In this document: positions 48,914 through 59,247 of the stretch, in pieces
Numbering within the stretch: position 1 is the first letter of the stretch
How the letters are laid out: every line of letters starts with the position of its first letter
Assembly (NCBI GenBank): GCA_002722245.1
Contig: PBLA01000028.1
Span: forward strand, 1-64,000
DNA: 64,000 nucleotides
Direction: 5' to 3'
From: Flavobacteriales bacterium
GTDB lineage: Bacteria; Bacteroidota; Bacteroidia; Flavobacteriales_C; GCA-002722245
Program-made: the position numbers and the translations under genes
Notes under the pieces: generated by a model
Database searches by the model: none
What the model was told of the DNA's origin: nothing
What the model saw: only the letters and a program-made list of their open reading frames with translations

Positions 48914-51900
48914 TTATTCAACTAATTTGAGTGCTTCACGTATTGGGATTCTTTTCCCATCTACAAGAGCAACAACAAAAGAATCTGTACCTCCTGCATT
49001 AACCACAATTTGTCTAAGATCATCTGCCTCTTGCTTTGTTTTACAAGTTCCTACCGTATAAATTAACATTCCGTTTGAGGCAGTTAAACTCGCAATTTCA
49101 TAATTGGTAAGTTCTTTAAAAACGGGTGTAGTCTCCACATTAATGGGCGCTCTATATGCCCCCACTTGCACTTTAAATACCACCTCTACATTCTCCGATG
49201 AGTTTTCCTCCTGCTGATTTGTACCTGAGTTTTCAGGAGCATCGTTTATCTCTCCTTCCTCTTTTCGTGCTTCAGCGGCTGATATTCGTTTATTGTTTTT
49301 GTATGCTGTTACATAAGCATCTTTTATCCCTTGAACTCTTACATCATCCTTTCGCTCGTCTGCAGTTCCAAAATCTCTGTATACTCCGGTAGTGTACCTC
49401 AAAAATCCATTGGATAATTTTTCGGTATATAAGGGAGTCACACCTTTTAAATCAGCACTGATCCTTGGGGTTCTGTACACACCTACCTGAACTGTGTAAA
49501 AAAGACCATCAATGGCTAACAAATCATTATTTAATCCATTGTCATTAACACCTTGAGTCGCATCATTTATAGCCTCAGCATTAAGTACAAGAGGTATTTT
49601 AGACGCCTCAACGGCAGGCTCATACTCCGCATCTTCCTCTGTAATACCTAATGACTTTAAACTTTCTAACTCATCTTCAATGAGATTCTCGTACACGAAT
49701 TTTTCTCCATCATCTGCAGCGTTAAATATTTCATCTGCTTGTTCAACCGATATTCTATTGCCATTATAAAATACAACTACAAAAGCATCATTAAATCCTA
49801 ATTTTCGGATTCTTCCTTTAGCCATATTTGCAGATGTAAACCCTCTAAAGTACCCTACCTTATAACGAACGATTCCAGAGGTTGTTTTTTCGCCAACCAA
49901 AGGACTCAAGCCGTTAAATATTGTAGGATCTATTTTTTGCCTAAATGCACCAACTTGAACTTGATAAATAATTCCATTAGGCATTTGAGGATCAACGGGT
50001 ATTTTAGCATTTGGTGTATAGTTCTTCGCTACATCAACAACAAAATCAATATCCATATCTTTTTCTACTGCTTCCACATTTAACAGTGCCATTTCTCCTT
50101 CCTGAATATCAACCGCCTTATTATCATTTAAATCAACAGGAATTAAAGGTCCATCCCCTTCAGAACCAACCTCCTCTTCTCTACTGTCTTCACTAACATA
50201 CACCTCTTCCTTATTCTCTAACTCATTATTTTCCACACCATCAACTAAGGAGGTTTTCATTGTCGTTTCGCTCGATATTACGTCCGGTGTGACGTTCTTT
50301 TCTGACTCCACCTTTTCTTTTGTTCCATCATCCTTCAAATAGGCTATCACTTTTTCCCTATTTACATCGTTAGTAGAAACCTTTTCGGAGATTGCAGACT
50401 GTTCTCCTTCACTCATTTCAGATAAGATCATTTGTGCCTCTTTTCTTTTTTGCTGAGCTTCGTTCACGTTATTTTTTAAAATTAATTCTTGATTTTTCGC
50501 CTCAACTTCTTTTTCTTCAGCTTTAGCTCTAAAAGTATTCGCCTCATTAATCTTCTTGGTGATTTCTTCTTCATCTGTCAATTCATCCACTTGAGCCAAT
50601 AATGATTCTGACTTTGTTCGATCATCTGCGGCATCCATTTTTAATTGAATTATTTTTTCTACTCGATCTGCTTCTGATGCCTCTGTTTCATCTGCTTCAG
50701 CGATTAATGATTGATAAACCTCAGCAGGTGATTTTGAGGTTTCAATTTGTAGAATAACGGTTTCTTCAGATTCATCCTGAGTATTATATTGCGCACTATT
50801 TTCTTGATCTGAGTTCAATCGTTCAGATGCAGAAACTAATGAAGGGTCTTGTAATTTTTCATCACGAGTAGCATCAACTTCATTTGATATACTTTGATCT
50901 TCATTAACAAAAACATCATCTTTAGGTGGCGTGTCATCCTGATCTTCTGAAACAGAATTAATATCCGATAAATTCGTGAACGCATTATCCGAGTCGATAT
51001 CAGAATTATCTACTGAAAGTTTGGATTCTCCAGGATTTGTTTCTGTTGAATTATTAACAACGAATACGTCAACACCCGCTTTATCGTCATTTCGTTCAAA
51101 TAACATGTCAATTCCTTCTTTATCTGGAGAAGACTTACTCTCTTGGTATTTAGAGATTGCTAAAGACTGCATCTCTTTAGCCTCACCCATTATCTCATTG
51201 ACCCGATCAATTTGGTCTAATCGTTCAATCGCGTTGCTATTTTGTTCAGCGTTATTCTTTAATTCGTTAGCCACGGCGAATAAACTATCGGCTTTTTGCT
51301 CATAGCCCCATGCTTTATTAGCAGACAAATTATTATTAGACTGCTCTCGAAAACCGATGACCACCTTTTGATTATTTTCAAAGGCTGATTTCTCTGTAGT
51401 AAGACGCGCAAGCATTTTCTCATTTCTTGAAGTATTACCCGCTTTTTGATATTTACTTGCTTCTTCAAATAAAGCTCTTTTTTTAGCTGGATCTTTTTCA
51501 GCATCGGCAGTTAATCTTAATTCAGCAGCTTTTCGGGTATACTCGTTATCCTCATTTTTGGGTGTAACAACAGGACTCTCAACCACTACTTCTTCTTCAT
51601 AATTCTCAGCATCCAGATTTCCAGAAATCACATAATTTTGTTTTCGTATTGCTTCTATTTCTTTTGCATACGCCTGGTTGATTAACTTGGATCGTTCTTG
51701 TTTTGGAGCTTTATCCGCTTGTTTTCTTATTGATTCAGCTTCTTGAATTAATGCATTCGATGCCGATAAAATAAGTTGAGCAGAATCTTTTTGTTTTATC
51801 TCATCATACTCTAGCATGAATTCTATTTCCTTTTTATTGTAGTTTAACTCCTCTTTATTGAGCTCTCCATAAGCAACATTTGCTTTCGCTTGTGCTTTTT

Positions 51901-54900
51901 GGCCTTTAGCCATCATTTTGTCGGCAGACTTTAGTAATTTTTTAGATTGAGACGGACTATCCTCCGCATTCTGCTTTAGTGTTTGTGCCTTGTAGAAGTA
52001 ATCCAACGCGAGTTCCTCTAGATTTTCGGCCTTATTTTTTGCCTCTACAATACCTTCTGTTCCACTGTATCCAAAATTATGCTCTCTCTTGATACCATAC
52101 CCTTGTTGATTGGCGTATTTAACTGCTTCTTCACTCGGATCATTAAGGTTAAAATCCTCAGGATTTACAACAGCTAAAATGCCTTCAATAGTGGAAGAAT
52201 TAGCTAAATTATCTTTCACAACTTCATTTCCCTCATTTAATGAAGAGGATTTTTTTGAAGACAAATCATTGAATTGCCCTTCCTTTTCAACTGATCCTAA
52301 CATCACTTCATTTTCATTAGAGGATATATCCACAGATTCGTCGGTTATTTCTGGGGTAAACTCCACCTCTTTTTGATTAGCTGCATCCCGCGCTATTTCC
52401 ATTTCCCCGGAATCTGTATTCGTGTTTTCATTCGCGTTTTCTGTGGTGAGTATAGTTTTGTTTTCTGTACTTGCGGAAACAATAGGTTCTGAGGTCATTG
52501 TTTCATCTTTTATGATTTCTTCTTTTTTTGTTTGGATTAATTTGAGAAGATCTCCTTGAAGCGCTAATGCTTGTTTTTCTATTTGAGTTGCTTCATTCAG
52601 TAAACCTATTTGCTCTTTTGTATCCAAAGCTGAGTTTACCAAATTCCTTTTCGATTGAGCATTTTCCCATGTTTTTTTGATTGATCTCGCTATTTCATCA
52701 GCCTCATCGGTCATTACAGCAGGAAACTCATTTACGATTTCAGAAACACGTTGAGTTTTTGTTTCAAATATTTTTTCGGTAGTTTGCTGAATTAATTGCG
52801 TTTGCTCAAATTGCTTTGCTTGCGCGTTTTCCTGGAGTTTTTTTGCTTCCGGAGCCTCGCCTATTCCTCCATCAATTTCAAACTGTATCTGCGCTTTATT
52901 CGCAAGGATTAAATCGTTCACTGCATCTTTTTTAAGTGCAATCAACTGATCATTTATGTTTCCATTATTTGAAAAATCATCCTCGGATGGCAACACATCA
53001 TACTGCACAACATTTAATTTGTCTGCGATTAATGCATCCATCTCTGAATCTGTTATTGTTGCAATATCATACGTTAAAGGTTGCGTTTTAGGAAGAGATG
53101 AAGAATTCTTTGCTTGCTCTTCATAAGATGATATTTGATTAGACAAATCTGATAAAACCTCGATGGATTCGCTTGATGCTAACTTTGCATTACGTGGAAG
53201 GCTTTGCGCTTTGTCTTGTGCCCTCTCCACATATTTTTTTAAATCCTCGAGTGTATTTTCTTCTTGTTTTTTTAATTCTTCCAACTTGTCATTTAACTCT
53301 TGAATTTGCTTTTTATCAAGTGCACCTGCCCGAGCAGATTGTAGCATCACAATTTCACTTTGAATGGACTCCAGTGTTTCTTGCTCCAATTTTGCTTTGG
53401 CTATTTCTGCACTGTATTCCTCTTGTGGTGAGACTTTGGCTTTCTCATCCATAACCTGGAAAACTTCCTTTATTTCCTCAGCCTCATTGTTCGTTTTTTC
53501 TTCAGGACTTTCTTTCACACCAAGAAGCTCCTCACTTTTCATATTTTCACGTTCAACATCTTGTTGAATAGTTCGAATCTGATCCGCCGATTTCAAATCA
53601 CCAGACTCAATTTCTGCCTGTGCGTATACTTCATCGTAAATATTTTGGGTAGAAGACAATACTTCATATTCAGACTGAGCGGCTACTAGCTCAGCTTGAT
53701 TTACATTTGATTCAATTTTAATTTCGGCTAATTCATCGTTAAGCTCCTGAATTTGAAGGGCAAACTCCTCTTTCATTCCTTTATTTCTTGTCGCATCAGA
53801 TTGTTCTTGAAGGTTTTTTTGTTGATTTTTAACATCCGATAAATCTTTTTCAAGCACCTGCTTTTTCAATTCAAGATCCGCTACTTTTTTCTTAGCTGCG
53901 TCTGCCTTTGCAAATGTTATTGCAGAACCATCGTTCTCCTTTACTTTTTTAATCTCCTCTTGAATTTGTTCAAGCTCTTCACGAACACGCTCCAACTCTT
54001 TTATGGCGGCCATACTATTATTTGATGCCCTTGCCTTTTTTATTGCGTTTACATAGGTTTTTGATAATTCCTCTTGCTTTTCAACCACAAGCAACTCTCT
54101 TTCTTTTGCCTTTGCGAGCTCAATAGAGGCCGTTGCAGAAGCTGCATTGGATTTGAGCTCTGTTTTTTTCTTTTCTAAATTGGCTTGAGCCGTCTCTTTT
54201 TCCGAAAGTGAATTTGCTTTCTCTATTTCTTCTGAAATTTGTTCAATTTCATATCGATTCACATTGGCCTTCGCTTTTTTCTTATTTGCTACAGTATATG
54301 AAGCATTCACCTGCTTTTCTAAATTTTCTTTTTGGGCAATAATTTCATTCATTTCAGCCTCTGCCTCTGCCAAAATACCATCCTCAATATTTTCATATGT
54401 ATCGCTCTCATTGGATGTTAAGGAAGGAGCGCTATTTTCAGATGCAGCGGTAGATTTTTTCTTTTTGGAAGACTCTGGTCGTTCAATTGCACTGTTAAAA
54501 TCAACATCTTTTCCCTGATTCACATCAAGTAATGCACTCTTTCTGAGTAATTCATTAATGGCTTCATCCGATGCTAGAGCTTCACCTTCATCAATGACAA
54601 TTTTTCCAGATCCAACTACAAATTTTTTACTCAACATGGAAGCCGATGTTTTAGGAGGAACAACCAATTTTGTTTTAGATTCTCCTCTACCAGGAGCAGA
54701 AACTCCAACTGTATATGAGACGTCTTCTTCAAGGGTCATAATAAATGATCCAGCCTGATGAGAGTGATATTCAGCTAGCTCCTCGCCCATAGAATTATAT
54801 ACCGTTATTTTTGCAGTATGATTGCGGCTTCCTTCAATTTCTACTTGTCCTTTTACAATCACAACAGGTGTTTCACTGGTATTAGGGAGAATTTTATATA

Positions 54901-55921
54901 CCGTCATATTACCTGAAGCATCTGAACGATTGGAGGCGAAATAGGCTATATTCTCTTGCATATCGCTCACATAGAGTATATCATCTGCTGGTGAATTAAC
55001 CGAAAAGCCTATGTTTTTTGCTGGACCCCATAAATTCGTAATGGTATCTAACTGACTGCGAAAAATATCATATCCACCAATGCTATTATGCCCTTTTGAT
55101 GCAAAATATAAAACGCGCCCATTGGGATGTAGGTAAGGATAATCTTCGTCTAGAGGTGTATTTACAAGAGGGCCTAAATTAATTGGTTCACTAAACGTCC
55201 CATCGGGCATTTTTTGGATTTTAAAAATATCTTTACCCCCAATACTTCCTGATGTATTGTAACTTGAAAGGTAAATGGTTTCATTCATTGGATGATGAAC
55301 AATCAGTGAGTATTCATCCGCCTTTTTATCTGCTGCCACTAAAAACTCTTCAGGTGTTACAATAATATTTCTTTTCATCGAACCAAGTCTGTACGACCTG
55401 AAAAACTCTGTTTCACCTACAGATTTTTTTGAGACAACATCCATCTTTTTAAAGTTTGATATCAAACTCATTGCTGTTGCACACTGCCGAATAAGAGCAC
55501 TAATTTGAAGGGATTTTACGTCTTTACCCTTTCCAATTTTTTGGAACTTTTTGTATTGCTTTGTAGCTGACTCAAAATCATAATTCATTTGAAGAGCCTT
55601 CCCATAAAAGTAAAAAGCAACAGGGTCAACTTGACCATCTTTTTGTGTAGCAAAGTTTAGATACGACAGGGCTTTTGCTTTATCTTCAGTGGCAATTAAT
55701 AAACAGGCTCCATACTTGTAATTAAAGTTAGGATCCTGCGGATGATTGGCAACCAATGTAGAGTAAAGCTCTAAACATTGTTTATAACGCTCCGACTTAA
55801 AATGTTTATCGGCAGTTTTGATGAGATCTTTCTCATCGTCGAAATCCCCCATAAAGGCAGACAACGATACTAAAACCACGAATAAAGCAACAAGCTTATA
55901 TGCCCATGTGCTTTTATGCAT
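48914..55921 (-). CDS. Giant secreted TPR + PD40 + long Ala/Glu/Lys coiled-coil protein with three C-terminal SPOR-like domains
   Basis: 2335 aa: signal peptide; TPR; PD40 (YLHPNGRVLYFASKGHNSIGGYDIFRS); ~1400 aa charged helical region; three SPOR-like units (YQVQVGAFRQ, YTVQVGVYRT, FKVQVGAYRA). Confidence 0.85.
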   Translation of the reverse strand: MHKSTWAYKLVALFVVLVSLSAFMGDFDDEKDLIKTADKHFKSERYKQCLELYSTLVANHPQDPNFNYKYGACLLIATEDKAKALSYLNFATQKDGQVDPVAFYFYGKALQMNYDFESATKQYKKFQKIGKGKDVKSLQISALIRQCATAMSLISNFKKMDVVSKKSVGETEFFRSYRLGSMKRNIIVTPEEFLVAADKKADEYSLIVHHPMNETIYLSSYNTSGSIGGKDIFKIQKMPDGTFSEPINLGPLVNTPLDEDYPYLHPNGRVLYFASKGHNSIGGYDIFRSQLDTITNLWGPAKNIGFSVNSPADDILYVSDMQENIAYFASNRSDASGNMTVYKILPNTSETPVVIVKGQVEIEGSRNHTAKITVYNSMGEELAEYHSHQAGSFIMTLEEDVSYTVGVSAPGRGESKTKLVVPPKTSASMLSKKFVVGSGKIVIDEGEALASDEAINELLRKSALLDVNQGKDVDFNSAIERPESSKKKKSTAASENSAPSLTSNESDTYENIEDGILAEAEAEMNEIIAQKENLEKQVNASYTVANKKKAKANVNRYEIEQISEEIEKANSLSEKETAQANLEKKKTELKSNAASATASIELAKAKERELLVVEKQEELSKTYVNAIKKARASNNSMAAIKELERVREELEQIQEEIKKVKENDGSAITFAKADAAKKKVADLELKKQVLEKDLSDVKNQQKNLQEQSDATRNKGMKEEFALQIQELNDELAEIKIESNVNQAELVAAQSEYEVLSSTQNIYDEVYAQAEIESGDLKSADQIRTIQQDVERENMKSEELLGVKESPEEKTNNEAEEIKEVFQVMDEKAKVSPQEEYSAEIAKAKLEQETLESIQSEIVMLQSARAGALDKKQIQELNDKLEELKKQEENTLEDLKKYVERAQDKAQSLPRNAKLASSESIEVLSDLSNQISSYEEQAKNSSSLPKTQPLTYDIATITDSEMDALIADKLNVVQYDVLPSEDDFSNNGNINDQLIALKKDAVNDLILANKAQIQFEIDGGIGEAPEAKKLQENAQAKQFEQTQLIQQTTEKIFETKTQRVSEIVNEFPAVMTDEADEIARSIKKTWENAQSKRNLVNSALDTKEQIGLLNEATQIEKQALALQGDLLKLIQTKKEEIIKDETMTSEPIVSASTENKTILTTENANENTNTDSGEMEIARDAANQKEVEFTPEITDESVDISSNENEVMLGSVEKEGQFNDLSSKKSSSLNEGNEVVKDNLANSSTIEGILAVVNPEDFNLNDPSEEAVKYANQQGYGIKREHNFGYSGTEGIVEAKNKAENLEELALDYFYKAQTLKQNAEDSPSQSKKLLKSADKMMAKGQKAQAKANVAYGELNKEELNYNKKEIEFMLEYDEIKQKDSAQLILSASNALIQEAESIRKQADKAPKQERSKLINQAYAKEIEAIRKQNYVISGNLDAENYEEEVVVESPVVTPKNEDNEYTRKAAELRLTADAEKDPAKKRALFEEASKYQKAGNTSRNEKMLARLTTEKSAFENNQKVVIGFREQSNNNLSANKAWGYEQKADSLFAVANELKNNAEQNSNAIERLDQIDRVNEIMGEAKEMQSLAISKYQESKSSPDKEGIDMLFERNDDKAGVDVFVVNNSTETNPGESKLSVDNSDIDSDNAFTNLSDINSVSEDQDDTPPKDDVFVNEDQSISNEVDATRDEKLQDPSLVSASERLNSDQENSAQYNTQDESEETVILQIETSKSPAEVYQSLIAEADETEASEADRVEKIIQLKMDAADDRTKSESLLAQVDELTDEEEITKKINEANTFRAKAEEKEVEAKNQELILKNNVNEAQQKRKEAQMILSEMSEGEQSAISEKVSTNDVNREKVIAYLKDDGTKEKVESEKNVTPDVISSETTMKTSLVDGVENNELENKEEVYVSEDSREEEVGSEGDGPLIPVDLNDNKAVDIQEGEMALLNVEAVEKDMDIDFVVDVAKNYTPNAKIPVDPQMPNGIIYQVQVGAFRQKIDPTIFNGLSPLVGEKTTSGIVRYKVGYFRGFTSANMAKGRIRKLGFNDAFVVVFYNGNRISVEQADEIFNAADDGEKFVYENLIEDELESLKSLGITEEDAEYEPAVEASKIPLVLNAEAINDATQGVNDNGLNNDLLAIDGLFYTVQVGVYRTPRISADLKGVTPLYTEKLSNGFLRYTTGVYRDFGTADERKDDVRVQGIKDAYVTAYKNNKRISAAEARKEEGEINDAPENSGTNQQEENSSENVEVVFKVQVGAYRAPINVETTPVFKELTNYEIASLTASNGMLIYTVGTCKTKQEADDLRQIVVNAGGTDSFVVALVDGKRIPIREALKLVE

Positions 55922-56109
55922 TGATTCAATTCAAATTCAGGTTCAAAAATAGAACGCTAATATACGATTAATGTTATTGATGACTAATATCTGTTTAGGT
56001 CATTCATACCTATATTTTACATATTTATTTCAGTGTTCATGAAAATTAAATAAACCCACTGAATCAATGTATCTATTTTAACTCTCAAACATTCTATTAT
56101 TATATTGAT

Positions 56110-56117
56110 TACCTTTG
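56110..56117 (+). promoter_or_regulatory. Putative -7 promoter element TACCTTTG
   Basis: TAnnTTTG motif; the ORF-track TTG start at 56115 lies inside it. Confidence 0.5.
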
Positions 56118-56135
56118 TATAAAATTGTTACCAAA

Positions 56136-57014
56136 TTGGAAATTAAGTTTATCAATAGAGCGACAGGTCAAATTCAAATGGAAGCTCCTCCAGCGGAGAG
56201 GTTGCTTAAATTTTTATACGACAACCCATTTGGAAAAACTGCCTTTCTAACTATTGCTAGGCGAAAATTCATATCTGAGTTCTATGGTAGAAAAATGAAT
56301 AAACCATCATCTACCAAGAAAATTAAAGACTTTGTGAAAAAATTAGGTATTGATATGACTGAGTCGATCAAATCGATTTCTGAATTTTCAAACTTTAATG
56401 ATTTCTTTTATAGAGAACTTAAACCTAATGCGCGACCAATTGGACAAGGCTTTGTTTCTCCTGGTGATGGCCGATTGTTAGCGTTTGAAAATATTGAAGA
56501 TGTCAACACCTTTTTTGTAAAGGGAAGGGCATTCAACCTAGAAGAGTTTTTAGGTGATCGAGAGCTCGCTGAAAAGAAAAAAAATTCCTCGCTATTTATT
56601 TTAAGATTAGCTCCTAACGATTATCATCGATACCATTTCCCTTACTCAGGTGAGGTTTCAAAAACCACAAAAATTAAAGGAAAATATTTTTCTGTTTCTC
56701 CGTACGCTTTAGCTAAAAACTTTGCAAAAGTATTCTGTGAAAACAAACGCGAATATTGTACAATATCATCCAGTGATAAAGGGGAAATTTTAATTGCTCC
56801 TGTAGGTGCGACAATGGTTGGAAGTATCATTGAGACATTTAAACCATTCACTGCAATAAACAAAGGGGATGAAATGGGGTATTTTGCTTTTGGAGGTTCT
56901 ACTGTTGTCCTTTTAGTAGACAAGGATAAAATTTCAATTGATCAAGATATTTTAACGAATACTAGGAATAAAATTGAAACTTACGTTAAAATGGGTGAAA
57001 CAATTGGGGTATAA
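56136..57014 (+). CDS. psd: Phosphatidylserine decarboxylase
   Basis: PSD core SPGDGRLLAFENI, LAPNDYHRYHFPYSGEV, PVGATMVGSI, GGSTVV pyruvoyl site. Start moved to TTG 56136 (MEIKFINRATGQIQ). Confidence 0.92.
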   Translation: MEIKFINRATGQIQMEAPPAERLLKFLYDNPFGKTAFLTIARRKFISEFYGRKMNKPSSTKKIKDFVKKLGIDMTESIKSISEFSNFNDFFYRELKPNARPIGQGFVSPGDGRLLAFENIEDVNTFFVKGRAFNLEEFLGDRELAEKKKNSSLFILRLAPNDYHRYHFPYSGEVSKTTKIKGKYFSVSPYALAKNFAKVFCENKREYCTISSSDKGEILIAPVGATMVGSIIETFKPFTAINKGDEMGYFAFGGSTVVLLVDKDKISIDQDILTNTRNKIETYVKMGETIGV

Positions 57015-57021
57015 AAAGAAA

Positions 57022-57297
57022 TTATCCATACGTACAAGTATACGTAGAATCTAATTTTGCCTCCAAAATAATTTGCTCTCCTACCTCAATTACAACAGCT
57101 GGAGTATCTGATTTACATAAAACGCCATTAATTAGCATCTCACCTGAGGTACATTTCATTGTTTCTTTTGGATTGGCTTTGCCAAAATCATAAAGCCCTT
57201 TTTTAATCAAACCTGCAGTGATTTCTGTTTTACCATCATGAACAAATCCTAAACTTTGAACATTCCCTTCGAAATAATCATTTTTCTTGATTTCCAT
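57022..57297 (-). CDS. ppnP: Pyrimidine/purine nucleoside phosphorylase PpnP-like (DUF1255)
   Basis: NDYFEGNVQSLGFVHDGKTEITAGLIKKGLYDFGKANPKETMKCTSGEMLI resembles the YaiE/PpnP fold. Confidence 0.8.
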   Translation of the reverse strand: MEIKKNDYFEGNVQSLGFVHDGKTEITAGLIKKGLYDFGKANPKETMKCTSGEMLINGVLCKSDTPAVVIEVGEQIILEAKLDSTYTCTYG

Positions 57298-57378
57298 AGT
57301 CGTATTGTTTGATTTTTTGGAGGATATTTAAATATCCAATAAATAGAAATAAATAATCACCCTAAGGTAAAAGGTGAG

Positions 57379-57519
57379 TTAATAGTTCAATGATGAAGAA
57401 GATTGAGCCTTGGTGTAGGCTGGACATACATCGTGTGTAGGTCTACATGATGCTAAAAATCCACATAACACAATAGCAATCAATCCAATTCCAATATACT
57501 TTCTCATTTTATTTTGCAT
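57379..57519 (-). CDS. 46-aa predicted lipoprotein (not in supplied ORF track)
   Basis: Manual translation: MQNKMRKYIGIGLIAIVLCGFLASCRPTHDVCPAYTKAQSSSSLNY*, with N-terminal hydrophobic segment and LASC lipobox. Confidence 0.65.
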   Translation of the reverse strand: MQNKMRKYIGIGLIAIVLCGFLASCRPTHDVCPAYTKAQSSSSLNY

Positions 57520-57636
57520 CATTCCAACTTTCAAAGGTTAAAATTACCGTTTAACAACGGAAGTATTTACAAATATATTAAAAGGTTATTAACAGCATGT
57601 TGAAAACAAAAAGACAACACCTAAATTCACAAGATC

Positions 57637-58215
57637 CTACACAAGGGATAATATTGAATTATATAGGTTAAAAATCTTCGGTATTATTTTTTCATTTTCA
57701 TTTCGAATAATAAAATCAGAGCGTTTCTCTTTCTTATTATCTGGCCATTGATTCCCTATAATTTTTTTGACTTCTTCTAACGAACGTTGATCTCTTTTGG
57801 TTACTCTTTTGATGCGAATAATTTCTGAACACGAAACATGCAAAATCCAATCACATTTTTTGTCACCCCCTGTTTCAAATAGAATAGCCGCCTCTTTAAT
57901 TACAAATGGCGCACTTTGGTGTATTTTCCATTGATTGAATGCTTCATCAACTTTAGGGTGGAGGATTGTATTTAGCGTATTTAAACGTTCTTTATCCGAA
58001 AAAACAATTGCCGCTAATTTCACACGATCCAACACACCATTTGTTACTATCTGGTTACCGAATAAATCAACAACCTCTTGTGATACATGACTCGAAAATA
58101 AAATTTCCTTGGATACTTGATCAGCACTAAACACAGGAATACCCATTGTTGTGAAAACATTGCATACCGTAGATTTTCCACTTCCAATCCCTCCAGTAAC
58201 ACCCAATACTTTCAT
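57637..58215 (-). CDS. coaE: Dephospho-CoA kinase
   Basis: MKVLGVTGGIGSGKSTVCNVFTTMGIPVFSADQVSKEI; start set to M9 of the ORF-track protein. Confidence 0.93.
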   Translation of the reverse strand: MKVLGVTGGIGSGKSTVCNVFTTMGIPVFSADQVSKEILFSSHVSQEVVDLFGNQIVTNGVLDRVKLAAIVFSDKERLNTLNTILHPKVDEAFNQWKIHQSAPFVIKEAAILFETGGDKKCDWILHVSCSEIIRIKRVTKRDQRSLEEVKKIIGNQWPDNKKEKRSDFIIRNENEKIIPKIFNLYNSILSLV

Positions 58216-59198
58216 TAGTCCTTTAGTTTGGTTATGCATTCAACGCTCGCAGGCTCTACTTTTACTTCACGAACAATATCAGGGTACTTATTTAATTTCA
58301 CCGTTAATTTTTTAAAATTTAATTTGATTTCATTAAAATCAACCTCTGCTACAAAGTCTTTCGGATAAATTTGCGACAGCTCACTAGTGGCACAAATAAA
58401 AGATACTACAACCTCATTGGGGAAAAGTTTAAATTCAAGCGAGTCTGGCGCGTTTTGAATAGTAATTGGAACGTCAAATTGATGTTCTTTTAAAGCATCA
58501 ACTCCTAAAAAGACTCGAACGCTGTCTTGATATAACGAGTCCACGCCAAAGGGAGTAGCTAATTTATAATCGTTATCTAAATTTGTTTCTAATACATCTA
58601 TAATTATTGGTTCTGTTGTTATCGTATCCAAACGATTCAATACAGATTTTGCGCCTCGCACAGTTACTTTATATGGAGAGATTAACGGTTCTTTTAATAA
58701 AAAATGCTCTCGTGCATTCACCACTTCAAAATTGAATTTAGTGATAAGGGACTTTGTAACAATTTCTGAAAACTCAATTTTTATGGTGTCTACTGGGAAA
58801 AGAGAGGATTTAATATTCGTTCCAATTGATCTTATAATTTTTTTCGCATTTAACTTAGGAATCCATATATATTGCTTTCGATCACCTTTTAAAACATGCT
58901 TAGTTTTTGACAAATCGATTTCGATTTGAGGTTGATTAAATCCAAAACTTCTTGATAATAAATCGAAACCTTGAGCCCTAACTTTTACAGGCATGGTACT
59001 CGGAAGCTCACTAATTAACAATTCATCTTCCGGGAAATTTTTATACGAGAAAGCTATTTGTAACTCATCCTCGCGTTCTTCAGAAAAACGTAAAAGCCCC
59101 CATAAAATAGTGGATATTGCAATACAAGCAAGAAAAACCTGCACTTGTTTTTTATCTTGTGGCAATAAACCACCTACTATTTTTTTTAACCTAGCCAA
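58215..59198 (-). CDS. YbbR-like domain-containing membrane protein
   Basis: N-terminal TM, YbbR-like repeats (MPVKVRAQGFDLLSRSF, KVTVRGAKSVLNRLDTITTEPIII). TTG start at 59198 preferred because the ORF-track ATG (59222) lies inside a terminator-like hairpin. Confidence 0.78.
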   Translation of the reverse strand: MARLKKIVGGLLPQDKKQVQVFLACIAISTILWGLLRFSEEREDELQIAFSYKNFPEDELLISELPSTMPVKVRAQGFDLLSRSFGFNQPQIEIDLSKTKHVLKGDRKQYIWIPKLNAKKIIRSIGTNIKSSLFPVDTIKIEFSEIVTKSLITKFNFEVVNAREHFLLKEPLISPYKVTVRGAKSVLNRLDTITTEPIIIDVLETNLDNDYKLATPFGVDSLYQDSVRVFLGVDALKEHQFDVPITIQNAPDSLEFKLFPNEVVVSFICATSELSQIYPKDFVAEVDFNEIKLNFKKLTVKLNKYPDIVREVKVEPASVECITKLKD

Positions 59199-59212
59199 AA
59201 TTGGACATAAAA

Positions 59213-59232
59213 AATCCCGCATTGCGGGATTT
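59213..59232 (-). terminator. Terminator-like hairpin
   Basis: aaatcccgca/ttgcgggattt stem with A and T runs, just downstream of the 59248..59820 gene. Confidence 0.65.
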
Positions 59233-59247
59233 ATTTTTCATTCAACT

